Below, piece by piece: positions 24,301 to 34,438 of a DNA stretch of 64,000 bases. Positions within the stretch are counted from its first letter, which is position 1. Each line of letters begins with the position of its first letter. The DNA is from Diphasiastrum complanatum. Taxonomy: Eukaryota; Streptophyta; Lycopodiopsida; Lycopodiales; Lycopodiaceae. The stretch is taken from the NCBI GenBank assembly GCA_029204225.1, contig MU831851.1, forward strand, positions 1-64,000, in the 5' to 3' direction. The notes under the pieces were generated by a model, which made no database searches, had not been told where the DNA came from, and saw only the letters and a program-made list of their open reading frames with translations. The translations under genes and the position numbers were made by a program.

Positions 24301-25331
24301 ATCATTCACTTTACTTTAGAATTAGTGCTAATGATGTTACAATCCTTCTAATTTATGTGGATGACATTATTTTAAGTGGAGGGAACAAGGAAGATATAGA
24401 AGATATCAAGAAAGCACTAAAAAAGGAATTTGAAGTGCATGATCTTGGTCTTTTGAGCTATATCTTAGGAATAGAAGTAATTAGAACTTCTCAAATCACT
24501 TTTATTTCACAAGAGAAGTATGCTATTTCTATTCTCAATAGATTTCATATGGTAGATGCAAATCCTATTGATACACCTATGGAATCACATGTAAAGCTAA
24601 CTATAAGAGGTAATGAAAGATCCTTCGAGGACATTACTCTCTATAGGAAGCTAATAGGTTCTCTTATATATCTAACCATCACAAGACCTGATTTATCTTA
24701 TTGTGTTGGTAGATTAAGCCAATTCATGCAAGATCCTAGCATAGAACATTGGAAACTAGGAAAGAGGATCTTGAGATACATCTCGGGAACAAAAGATTTT
24801 GGCATTGTTTATAGAGGCTCATCACCTAACTTATTTGGTTTTTCAGATTCAGATTTTGCAGGAGACCTTATGGATAGAAAATCCATAAATGCACATGCTA
24901 TTTTCATAGGTGATGGAGCTATCTCATGGATGTCGAAGAAACAAGCAACTATATCACTTTCTTCTAGTGAGGCCGAGTACAAAGCTTTGACATCATGCAC
25001 AAAGGAGATGGTGTGGATCAAGAGGATGATTATGGAGCTTCATTTGCTGGATTTTTCAGAGAGTCCAATCATCTTTTGTGACAACCTTTCAGCCCAAAGT
25101 CTAGCAAGCAATCCGGTTTTCCATGCAAGGAGCAAACATATCGAGGTGGCTTACCATTTTGTGAGAGAACAAGTGTTGGCAAAAGAGATCAAGCTTGAAC
25201 ATGTCCCATCAAAGGAATGTGTGGCTGATATCTTTACCAAAGCATTGGGAAAGGACTTATTTTTCAAGCATAGAACAAGTCTTGGTGTACTTTCTAAATC
25301 TATGCTAAAACTAGTTGAAGAGGGAGTGTGA
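21381..25331 (+). CDS. Copia gag-pol polyprotein, full length, 1316 aa
   Basis: One ORF encodes the whole particle and replication machinery. Capsid (UBN2 type) covers about residues 15-200, and zinc knuckle CFYCGVKGHFASDC 245-258. Protease active site D-S-G-A is at 306-309. The integrase zinc domain has H439, H444, C473 and C476. The integrase core has D503, D565 and E601, the D-D-35-E spacing. Linker RRTPRHKVKPSRLTY is near 763-777. Reverse transcriptase has YVDD at 993-996. RNase H has FSDSD (D1156), SSSEAEY (E1197) and CDN (D1234). The polyprotein is cleaved by its own protease and acts in cytoplasmic virus-like particles; integrase then acts in the nucleus. The ATG (context CAACATGG) starts MATNGG, matching the start of related elements. 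Length is typical of plant copia. There is no frameshift, and the TGA stop lies within the first five bases of the 3' LTR. Confidence 0.97.
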   Translation: MATNGGYMLESNDRLTSLNYSTWKVRMESLLEMNELMDIVVGVEERPLAPQEQLRYDKRAKKALHMIKMNVTNELIKEVGKCTSSSEAWEALKKVYESKSTSRVLTLRRQIFSCMQKKSENGHAFVLRVKALNDELACINDGINNEELVQVILNGLLDDHANLVQSYAIQKCLPSVGDLQEVLLAEEFRLQARVGASSTSQGGEEEAMFSKGKFKGKGKSNWSKGQDQGEHSTFGKKKDRSKLKCFYCGVKGHFASDCFKKKRDQGEKQTNLTIDEGGDELLSNDAFVMSSCLLANHGDIDPWWIDSGATSHMTYHKEYFSSLMAFDGDRKVIYTANDGECAIKGIGTIPISLSTNRNIELKDVLLIPSITKNLLSVSQMLDKGFKVEFDGDACLIKKGCSIIAKGKRQGKLFKLDACVVANQVGCMANEQMSIQEVWHKRMGHLNYKALEVIAKKEVVRGLPKSLTCLNHVCEECALSKSHRLPYTRSISRSKMPFSLLHSDIHGVTTISNGGAKMYVTFIDDFSRFCWVYLLKSKDEVFDVFVKFKVAIETQFTTKIKCLRSDNGGEYISNKFKAFCDEHGIKREYTCPRTPQQNGVAERKNRTLCESAKAMRLNANLPKPFWSDALLCANFLCNRWPSVVLEGKTPFEALFGTKPNVKFLRTFGCICYFNITLDDRTKEDPSSRKGIFVGYSEVSKAYRIYVPSIKKVFTSRDVIFDEGNIPKVVSSDDGVVATNVLDDNGVDDTLDVDVEEASSSQIPRRTPRHKVKPSRLTYDGKGKQVVDGSNYAFLTSFDVPSCVDEARQKEEWIQAMDLEFEALMKNNTWRLVELPKGKSAIGCKWIFKVKTNQDGSINKLKARLVAKGYAQEHGIDYEETFAPVAKMVSIRVIISLATLYGWDLWQLDISNAFLNGDLEEEVYMEQPESYVSHSKPNHVCFLQKSLYGLKQAPRSWYARLNSFLLSQNFTMSEYDHSLYFRISANDVTILLIYVDDIILSGGNKEDIEDIKKALKKEFEVHDLGLLSYILGIEVIRTSQITFISQEKYAISILNRFHMVDANPIDTPMESHVKLTIRGNERSFEDITLYRKLIGSLIYLTITRPDLSYCVGRLSQFMQDPSIEHWKLGKRILRYISGTKDFGIVYRGSSPNLFGFSDSDFAGDLMDRKSINAHAIFIGDGAISWMSKKQATISLSSSEAEYKALTSCTKEMVWIKRMIMELHLLDFSESPIIFCDNLSAQSLASNPVFHARSKHIEVAYHFVREQVLAKEIKLEHVPSKECVADIFTKALGKDLFFKHRTSLGVLSKSMLKLVEEGV
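25317..25326 (+). other. Polypurine tract of intact copia element
   Basis: GAAGAGGGAG directly precedes the TGTG of the 3' LTR and would prime plus-strand synthesis. It is still coding (the last codons of gag-pol). The same ten bases precede the 3' LTR of the element at 40451-46147. Confidence 0.9.
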
Positions 25332-25979
25332 AAAATTGTCAACTAGTAGTATTTTCCTAACTTGAGATTTTGTAGGCCTATGGCCAAATAAAAGTTAGAG
25401 ATAGGTTCATACATGTATGTAGAGGCCCAAAGTATGTGTACACTACTTTTGAGGTCACATTAATTAGAGGAGGTCGAGTGTGGAGCTCTTCTATTGGCTC
25501 ATAATTTGGTGCATTCCTATTTGACCAAATTTCTAGGTATATGGGTGAATCCTATTGGACCCCAATTTTAGCCTATCATAAGACAAGTGGCCAAGAGGCA
25601 CTATGGCTGCTATAAATAGCCATCTCCACGAGTATGTACACATCTCATTTTCATTCTATTGAATGAATGTTATGCTCTTTGAAGGTCCATCTTCTTCTCT
25701 CTCACTTTTTTGTTCATATCTTGCATTCTAGCCACTAGAATTGTGATTTCTTTGTTGCTATGGCTTCACACGTGTGAAATGCAGGTTGTAGGCTCTGAAG
25801 TACGGACAGGGACAGCAAGTTTCTGTTTGTGGAAGCTTATGATCAGATTTTGATGTTTAGTTGATGTTTAGTATGCTTAACATCACAATTTCTATCATTT
25901 TTTCAATCTAGATGTGCATAACTTCCATGGCCAAGATCTTTATGAAACTTTAGCATCTTTTGGATCTGAGTTTTTCACA
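25327..25979 (+). repeat. 3' LTR of intact copia element
   Basis: 653 bp, identical by eye to 20119-20771, including the palindrome (25765-25778). It begins at the polypurine tract, supplies the gag-pol stop codon, and ends TTTTTCACA before the right CAAAT target copy. Confidence 0.95.
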
Positions 25980-26717
25980 CAAATCACAAGCATACCACAA
26001 CAACCAATAGCATACTCAAGATCTAAACCCTACTTATGTCTCATACGATAAGCAAGATCCAAACCCTCAGCATACTACACACAAGAATTTACTCTACACA
26101 CTAGTAGCCACACTAGAGCATATGCAATACAAGCAAAAAAGATCTCTCCTCCTCCCAATGGGTGCCCTACTCCCCTTATATAGATGGCAATTGGTACCCT
26201 CCAATACACTATGGAGTTCCACGCACATCTAATGAGAAAGAGAGAGGCCTAGAGGAGTTCAAGAGCCTTCATAGGCTTATGGAAGGTCATCAGACAACTT
26301 TCATAACTTATGACTCTTTGATTGCTATTCTTGTGGAACTTGAAACTCAATGGACCCTTTGGGAGGGCGCCCTCCCACTAGGACCCATTGCCCAAGTTGT
26401 GCAAGTATACTTTGGTCCAAGACCAATAAAGTGATATGGTTCAAGTTTGAAGCCCAAGGTTTAGAAAAATAGTCATCCAATGACTTTCTAATACCTCTCT
26501 AGGTTCCATACCTCCATCCAAGGCATAGACACCTACCTGCCCTTATCCAAGGACACTAGTACCTTAATCTAAGACACCTACCCTTATTTCTAAGGGTATC
26601 CCATATCCAAGGGTCATGTGACTCCATACCTCCGACCAAGGTCTAGTCACTTGTCTATCCTTATCCAAGGATACATACCCTTAATCCTAAGGGTAACTTA
26701 CCATTTACCCCCCAACA
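25980..26717 (-). repeat. LTR of gypsy element G1, part 1 (U3 side), with right CAAAT target copy
   Basis: This is the other half of the split gypsy LTR. On the minus strand it begins TGTTGGGGGGTAA at 26717. It has a TATATAAGGGG core promoter near 26173-26183 and runs to CAAAT at 25984-25980, the target duplication of the inserted copia. The first 140 bp contain three short perfect hairpins (26579-26598, 26656-26673, 26676-26695). The forward ORF at 26162-26434 is a chance frame through the LTR. Joined length of the two halves is about 0.98 kb. Confidence 0.7.
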
Positions 26718-26792
26718 CTAAATGGACCAATAGGCGTCTGAAGTACTGCTAGTTACATAGGTATGTAACAACTTTCATCACATACACCACCC

Positions 26793-29700
26793 GTGGACTT
26801 GCACGAAGAGATGTCCCAAGAAGAAACAACACACGAGGATGCGCCATTCACATTGCATGATCACGAGGGGGACATGGATGACATGATGGATGCATTCTTC
26901 ACAAACCCACCCGAGATGATGCGTGGCTTGGCATCCAATCCTTTGTATGAGGATGCAGAAATGTCAAAGTTGCGAGCTTGTTTGCTACTTTTGAACTTGC
27001 AAACTAAGTAAAGGTGGCTGGATGCGAGCGTGACAGAGTTGTTTGGGTAAGCTTGCTTGCTTCATGATGTGTGTTATAGACAAATTGCTCTATTTTTTTT
27101 TTTAATTCATGTGTTGCGAGAAACTATATATAATTAACTACATAAATTTATATTTTGTCATAGTTTGCTCATAAAACTGTTGCCCCCAAATAACACCATG
27201 ACGACATCTCGACAAGAAGCAAGAAAATGCTATCCGCAATTGGCATGGATTACAAGAGCATCCATGCATGTCCCAACGATTGCATCTTATATCGAGATGA
27301 GTTTGAGGAGGCAAGCACATGTCCACGCTGTAGGAAACACCACTACAGGCAAGATTTACAAGGAGCGACCATACTTGCCAAGGTGGTAAGACATTTTTCC
27401 ATCATACCCAGGATACGCCACATGTTTAAGTATAATTTGCGGAGCTAATGACATGACATTCGAGCAATCGTTCATCCGATGATACTATGAAAATCCTTGC
27501 CGATTCTCCAACATCGAAATGCGTGGATGCTACCTGGCATGAGTTTAGGGATGAGCCTCGTCATTTGCATTTGCGGTTGGCCATGGATGGTGTGACTCCA
27601 TTCGGTTTGCGCTCCACATCATGGTCCACTTGGCCGGTGTCCTTGTAAACTACAACATCTCTCCTTGGCTAAGTATAAAGAAGGGGCACCTAATGCTCGT
27701 CTTTCTTATCCCCAAAAAATACAAGACAAAAAATATGGACATGTATATGGCTCCCTTGATAGATGAGCTAAATATTCTATGGCAAGGAGTTCAAGTGAGT
27801 GATATATCAAGACCACTGAAACAAAGAGATTTTGTGGTTAAAGGGGATCTTGATGTGGACGATGCATGACTTTTCTGGCTATGGGGAACGTTTAGATGAG
27901 ATATCCTTGTTATTGGTTTGATTCATTCTATCATATTAAATTTTATGTGCATTCACAAATTTTCTTTCAATTCGAACGTTGGACCCATGATTAAGTTGGC
28001 TGTTTTGTAACAATGTAGGGCTCCAAACTAGTGGTTACAATTCGTGCCCCGTTTGTGGCGAGTGTTTGCAAGCACGTCACTCACAACATCTACGAAAGAT
28101 AATTTATGAGGGCCACACTCGATACCTTCCACCCGATCACCCTATACGTGATGGGCTTGATGGCGAACATCCTTATTCCATGAAGGTACAATACATATTT
28201 GGGCCAATTAATGGTGCATGTCATTTATTTATTTTATGATTACCCTCTTTATGTTTCTTCTAATGATATATAATCTGCATTAAATGTGTGTGCTTGTTTG
28301 TTAATATTGTAGGCAAGTGATTGGCTTCAAATTTGGAGATCCAATCAACATCTACGGTGACTCCCTCTCGGCATGAAGAGGTTATCAATATTTCATGAAC
28401 TCCCATATTGGAGAGAATGGTTGATAAACCATCTTTTGGACCCTATGCAGATATTCAAGAATGTCGGGAGCACAATTTGGGGCACTTGACCGGGTCAAAA
28501 GATAAAAAAGACACACGAGATGACCTTAAAGAAGTGGGAAAGGTGGCCGATTTATGGCCACAAACTGTGGGGACTTCGATTGTCGTACCAAAGGCCCCAT
28601 GGATCTTATCGAGGAGAGAAGAGACGATTGTAAAGAGGGCAATAGCCTCTTTTCGAACTCCGACATGACACATGAGATGCCTAAAGGGTGCCTTCACAAG
28701 GGACAACAAGCTAAGTGAACTAAAGTCTCATGAGTGGCATAAATTTTTACAGGTTGGCATGGCATGTTTTTTGACTTTTTTTCCACATCAACATTGTCGA
28801 TTACATTTTATAGCATGTCTTGTAATTTCCTGATGATCTCATTGCGCATATATGTATCTCAATGATCATGACCAAATTGTTTCTTGTGCATGCAGTTTGT
28901 GTTTCTCTTGGTGTTGAAGGGGTCTTTATAGAGGAGTTAAGGAGTGCAATCTACAAAATCAGTGATTTGGTGAGGTACAGTGAATGCGCTTGCGATTCAC
29001 ATCATTTTTTCTTGGGGTGATTCAAGATGATGATCTTACTAACACGTACGTCATTGTTGTTTCTCTTTCTTATGAAGATACATTTCATCCAAAGAGATAC
29101 CGCTGGCATCCATTGAGGCGGCAAGTCAAAGCTCCATCGAGGCAGCGTGTTTGATCGAGAAGCACTTTTCCACATCCATTCTCACCATTCAAATGCATCT
29201 CATTGTGCATTTGGTAGATGAGGTGGCCATTGCAGGTACATCATCTACTTTCATCAATTGCCTATTCTTAGTCCATCCTAGACTATTGTTATTGTGATCA
29301 TTCCCACAACCAGGAAGTAACAGAGAGAGAGCGGGAATATGCAATGGGGTGTGAATTACATGTAAGCTATGATGATCAACATTCACATGTTTATTAATAC
29401 GTGCAATTTTGTACATGTTTGTTGTATCCCTAACACATTTACTTCCATTTCGTTCAGTACAAAAAATACAATGCACTTTGGTCGCATGGACGACACTTTC
29501 ATATAGAGCGCATTGACAAAAATAGAAACACGTACGATTGTGGAGTCATGGCAAATTTTACCCAAGAGAGTCGAGCAAGCATGACGGACACCGATTTACT
29601 CTCTTCTCAACTTGATTATTGTGGGACAATCAATGACATCCTCGAAGTTGGATTTAGACAATTCGTCGTTTTTATATTTGATGTCAAACGGTTTAAAGTT

Positions 29701-30099
29701 ATTTGCAATGGTCTCAATGCAACTGTCAGGAAAGATGAGAGTGGTTATTTTGCCATTGACTCCACCAAGCTTTGGACAGATAAAAGCGACACATTTGTTT
29801 TTCTACAACAATGTGAGCAGGTACATTTCTTTGATGTCTTCAATATGTCTATGCTCTTTTGTTGTCAATCAATTGATTTTTAGTATTGTACTGCAAAAAA
29901 TGTATATTTTGTATAGTAATACGCAAGCAACTGTAGCATACCTATGGATATTAACTACAAGTCAACATTTATGGTAACATCGATCGATTGTAGAGCTATA
30001 GGAAATATTGGGTTAGACTTAAAAATAGACTCATTTGGTTTGGCGGATTTGTCGCATGATGATGCGGCAAATGATAACAATGAACCACCAAATGAATGA
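26793..30099 (+). pseudogene. CACTA (En/Spm) Tnp2-type transposase remnant with introns
   Basis: Forward coding blocks follow the order of plant Tnp2 proteins: an acidic N-terminus (26793-27011), GMDYKSIHACPNDCILYRDEF with a C-x2-C (27227-27448), and the STWP/YNISPWLSIKK block (27480-27840). Then come WTMHDFSGYG, SCPVCGECLQARHSQHL (28019-28186), LPYWREWLINHLLDPM, the DUF4218-like KSHEWHKFLQ and HLVDEVAIAG blocks (28380-29235), and a DUF4216-like block with YFAIDSTKLWTDKSDTFVF (29458-29823). Intron-like gaps with GT and AG borders separate blocks: about 27048-27162, 28187-28312 and 28753-28895, plus an acceptor at 28018. Frameshifts near 27225, 27842 and 28480 make it nonfunctional. No matching CACTA/TAGTG termini were found. 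Confidence 0.8.
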
Positions 30100-30871
30100 G
30101 TGAGACTGTACGATGTATTTCAATTCATTACGCAATGCGGGATGTATAATTGGCAGTTTTACCCAGCTTTCCAAACAAAGCAGAATCTGAAATGGGTCAA
30201 GAAATAGATTTTCTACCTTAGTAACTCCAAACTTAGCGAATGGTGTGAAAGAGTGAAGTGTGACGATAAACGCCCAAGAGCTTCAACTAGCTATAGATCA
30301 GAGCGACTGCACCTTCTGATTCCAGCACCATTTACAGCAAATGAGATATTGTGTTATCAGCCGATTGCAGTGCAATGCAGCAACAGCTGAATTAGGAGCA
30401 GCAACTGAATGAACGAGCTATGGCATGGAGAGAGAAATGGGTTTTCTATTCCACTTTGGTTTTTATAGTTTCATGTGTTGTCGATGCACCTCAGCAAGCC
30501 TCAACCGTAAGATTGCATCGTGATTGCACAGATCAGACGAGTTAACTCGTTGTTCTTAAATACCTGTAATTTTTTTTCAAGTGTATTTAGAAGTTGCCTT
30601 AAATGGCATAATTTTTTGTACTTTTAAAGATTATGAGAAATAAATATTTTACAAATTTGTAAGGTGCTATTACTATTTTTAATAATCTTGAGAAGCACCT
30701 TACCAAAATGTAAGGTTCATTTGCTATTTTTAAAAAGTCGGACAGATTCCAATCTGTTATTTTTGAAAAGTCAATATTCTAAAAAATTAAAAAATTAAAA
30801 AAAAAAACTACTGGTACTTACGGCGGGGAAGGTTCCTACCCTAGGGCCTTCCCTTATACATAATTCTAATC
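30100..30871. other. AT-rich DNA without recognised gene
   Basis: This follows the last Tnp2-like block and may include its 3' untranslated region. It contains an 8-bp inverted repeat (AAGGTGCT at 30661-30668 and AGCACCTT at 30694-30701) and poly-A-rich tracts near 30780-30810. No coding sequence is recognisable. Confidence 0.4.
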
Positions 30872-31453
30872 TCACATGAGCCCTAGATTGTCATGCTTTT
30901 CATTTTGAAGTCTCATTTTCACATCTTTTGAAGGAGTTTCTGATTGACTGCATCTTGACGACATGGCTTGAGTGAATCCTTTAGCCACCAGCCATGCTTT
31001 CCATTTTGCAATGGAACCATCAAAGTTGATCTTCTTCTTGAAGATCCACTTATTGTTGATAACTCTCTTGTGAGTGGGGAAGTCGACCAGTGTCCAGGTC
31101 TGATTTGTCAAAAGTGAGTTGTACTCGCTTTCCATAGCTTCTTGTCACTTCATAACATCTTTGGAGTTAATTTCTTCTGCTAGGCTCTCTGGTTCTTCTG
31201 ATGAAGTCCAGAATGATTGAGGTGCATACCTCTCAGGAACTGTCCGAGTCCGTGAGGATCTACGGACGTTTGGTTGACCAAAATGCAATGATGCTTCTTC
31301 TTGAATTTCTCCAGCTCTGTTCGAGCTAGCTTGGTCTGGTCTGATGACAGGTACTATCGGTTGCTCGGCTTCTGTAGCTATAGTTGTGGGTTCTGTAGAA
31401 GGAACATCAACGTTGGAAGAATCTATGCTACATAAAATAGGATGAAATGACAT
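30872..31453 (-). pseudogene. Copia linker and reverse transcriptase N-terminus fragment
   Basis: The minus strand encodes an acidic linker with RRSSRTRTVPERY (31145-31453). This is followed by MESEYNSLLTNQTWTLVDFP, WIFKKKINFDGSIAKWKAWLVAKGFTQ (30872-31135), the canonical start of copia reverse transcriptase. One stop separates the pieces. The YVDD part and everything downstream are missing. Confidence 0.75.
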
Positions 31454-31699
31454 AGCATCATGTATCGATAGCTGTTTGAAATCATAGTATGTATGTCAAG
31501 CCTCGAAAACCTCTGTTCTTGTCAGTAAAGCATTACTATGGCATCATCAATTAGGACACTTGAATTATACATCCATTTCATACATGTCTAAATGATCCCT
31601 AGTACTTGATTTTGACTATCCATCTCACAAAGTTGACCTCCCTTTCTGTCATAGCTGCATCCTTAAATCGAGTCAAAGGCATGCATCAAAATATTTGTT

Positions 31700-33925
31700 A
31701 GGGGTATTTTATTACCCTTATTGACGAATATTCAAGAAGAATAGATGTTTATTTCATTAAGCAGAAATCAGAGTCTTTCAACGGGTTTCAACAATTCAAA
31801 GTGCATGCAGAAAATCAAACTGACAAAAGAATTAATGCACTGACTGAAAATGGGGAAGAATATATGTCTACTGAATTAAAGGAGTATTGCCTTAACAACG
31901 ATATCGAACAACAATACATTATCTCATCTTCACCTCAGTCAAATGGTCTTGTTGAGAGAAAGAACAAAACCTTAGTTGAATTAGCAAAGTGTATGTTATC
32001 ACATGCAACACTTCCAAAGCCCTTCTAGGCTGAAGCAATTTTAGCTATAGCTTATATTCAGAACATATGTCCTACTAAAGGTCTCTCAGACAAAATACCA
32101 TACGAAGTTTGGACAGGTTCCAGACGTTCTTTATCAAACTTACGAGTTTTTGGATGTATCACTAATGTGCAAATTTCACGTGGTCTCATGAAGAAGCTCA
32201 AATTTTAGAGTATCAAGTCTATTTTCATCAGCTACGCTACTTCAGATAAAGCTTATAAGTTGTATGATCCTATCGAGTCGAAGATATTCACTAGCCAAGA
32301 TGTCATCTTCATCGAAGATCAGTTTATTGACCTCAAAGGAAAAGGCAAAGCTCATATTGTCGAACTTTTGGACTCTTTTAGAACATCGAATTTTCAAGTT
32401 CCAAATTCAACTATTCCTATTGAAGGTCCAAGCTTGTCTACTCCCGACGAACAACTTATCAACAGTGAAGCTGAAGATGATGATGTCGCAGTTCAGCAAT
32501 TATAGCATGATGCAGATCAACTTCAATCATCACCCAGAAGATCGACAAGAGTCAGCAAACCACTTAACAAGTTTATCGACGAGTCTACAACTTACCTTGT
32601 TCAAGAGCCGACGACTATCGAAGAGGCACTCATCAGCCCACTTTTGATCTCTGGAAAGAAACTATGGATAAAGAGCATTCATCTCTTATCAAGAATCAGA
32701 CTTGGACAATCGTCAAATTATCTGCCAACAGAAATGTAGTTTAGTGCAAATGGTTATTCAAAATCAAGTACAAGACAGATGGAAGTATTGATCAAATAAA
32801 GACTCGACTTGTAGCCAAATGATTCTCTCATGTATTGAGCATCGACTACACTGAGACCTTCGGTCCAGTAGTTAAACATTCTTCTATCAGACTTCCATTG
32901 CAATTTGAAAATAAAAATAAAATGGATGTAAGACAACATATCTTAATGGAGTTACCAAACAAGACATCTACATGGTGCAACCTGAAGGTTACAATATCGA
33001 AGGTAAACACAATCATGTGTGTAAACTCCATAAAGCACTTTATGTCTTGAAGCAATCTAGTCGAGCACGATTTTAGGGGATCAATACTTTCCTTACTGAT
33101 CATGGCTACACACCAAGCTCTTTAGATTCGAATGTCTACTTCAAGTCTGTAAAACATTTCTTTATCATTATCACTTTGTATGTGGACACCACATTGCTTT
33201 TTAGCAACAATATCGATTTGATAAAGAAAGCCAAAACAATGCTATATGCCGAACTTGACATGATCGATCTGGGTGAAGCTCATTACTGTCTAGGTATTCA
33301 GATCCAAAGAGATATAAAATAGAAGTTGATCTATATTTCTCAGCAAACATACATTCATAATGTCTTAATCAAGCATTAGAGAAGTTTTGAGTTCCAAAAA
33401 GACCCTTTAAAAATTCGTGCAAGATGTCTGTTTTATAATTAAAATATTATAACACTAATACTTTTGACTTGCCATAACTTTTTAATTGTAGCTCAAAAGT
33501 ATGTCATCTAACATATCATTGGAAAGCCCTTGTTAAGCGCTTTCCAATGCACCAAACTTTGCTAAATTTGGACTTACCACTAAAAAGTTATGTCATTTTC
33601 AGTATGGAATCAAAATGTGGACTCAAAAAGTTACGTTACGTAGATTTCAAATTTGAGTGTTTTGATTGGTCCATGTGTAAGAAAAAGTTGAGAAAAAATA
33701 TAAAAAGAATCTTTACAAACGGTCTTTTTTGGATTGAGAACTCCTCTAATGTATAATCTGATGAATTGCAAATTAGCTCTCTCACCAATGGATCCAAGAC
33801 TCAAGATGTCGAAGGACCAATGTCCCCAAACAATCGAAGAGAAGGAGCATATGCATGAGTATTCCTATCATTTTTTTGGCTGCGTAATGTGTATATATTC
33901 ACCAACTTATCATTTGCTCGGTTAG
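31700..33925 (+). pseudogene. Forward copia integrase-reverse transcriptase remnant, interrupted by a MITE
   Basis: Recognisable pieces are the integrase core end (31801-32028; the D-N-G-G-E motif reads E-N-G-E-E, so the catalytic Asp is gone, followed by SPQSNGLVERKN), FGCI and FISYATSDKAYKLYDP, and a linker (32260-32505, PRRSTRVSKPL). The reverse transcriptase shows LYVDTTLL in place of YVDD and EAHYCLGIQIQRD, then NLMNCKLALSPMDPRLKM after the insertion at 33374-33750. Stops are frequent. The reverse transcriptase is closely related to the minus-strand remnant at 56400-57802. Confidence 0.8.
33374..33750. mobile_element. Foldback MITE inserted in copia reverse transcriptase
   Basis: About 377 bp separate two parts of a copia reverse transcriptase that are contiguous in the paralogue at 56400-57802, so this is an insertion. 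The ends are inverted: CATTAGAGAAGTTTTGAG at the left and, on the other strand, CATTAGAGGAGTTCTCAA at the right. Similarity extends over about 45 bp. The two arms remain inverted-similar inward (both contain CATAACTTTTTA) to a central perfect 11-bp stem (CATTGGAAAGC / GCTTTCCAATG). There is no ORF of its own. The target duplication could not be defined. Confidence 0.7.
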
Positions 33926-34438
33926 CATAATCATCTAGTTTATTGCGATCAATCGGCCGTTCAGAGCGCAATTGTATTGTTCTTTCTCTCTGTTATCACG
34001 AAGTATTGTCTAAGAAAGAATGCACCTCTATCTGCATTCAGACTGTATTTTCTACACGAGTAATCTATCAAAGTTCCAGTAATCTAGGTTGTGTATGCTG
34101 AATTCTTATTTCATTTTTATTGTCAGATAGATTCATGCTCGTAGATAAACTTACTAGTAGATTAAATCGTTTCATATGACTGATAGCAGTGCTCGATCTG
34201 TTGCTCCATTAGCACATCTAAATTGCTTTTGCAAAGCTAAATCTGAAACTAAAGTAGCTTATGTATGGCTATCCATGGAATTGACTATCTAGATCAGCGA
34301 CTTTGTATCTGATCAACTAAGACAAACTTCGATTTATCGTTGTCTGTCTAAATCCGATAGACATCGCTACATGCATCGAGGATTCCATGTTGCTGCGACA
34401 GACATTGTCGGTTGATTCACCATTTGAGATTCCCAACA
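33926..34438 (+). repeat. LTR 3' part of forward copia element E
   Basis: The sequence ends GATTCCCAACA directly before a tRNA-Met primer-binding site and is taken as U5/R of a 5' LTR. The LTR start (expected near TGTTGGGAATC) is not present, so the left part is missing. Confidence 0.5.

Larger units (their letters stand above)
20119..25979 (+). mobile_element. Intact Ty1/copia LTR retrotransposon (5861 bp)
   Basis: All parts expected of an autonomous element are present: two 653-bp LTRs identical by eye, tRNA-Met primer-binding site, about 600-nt leader, one uninterrupted gag-pol ORF, polypurine tract and a perfect 5-bp target duplication. The LTR ends form a 9-bp perfect inverted repeat (TGTGAAAAA / TTTTTCACA). 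Identical LTRs point to a recent insertion or to recent gene conversion. It lies inside the LTR of a minus-strand gypsy element. Confidence 0.95.

Noticed and set aside
26162-26434. Forward 90-codon ORF MPYSPYIDGNWYPP...
   Set aside because: It lies wholly inside the minus-strand gypsy LTR, crossing its TATA region, and shows no known domain.
26716-26720. CACTA at 26716 as the 5' terminus of the transposase element
   Set aside because: It overlaps the gypsy LTR boundary, and no inverted TAGTG partner with matching subterminal sequence was found downstream.
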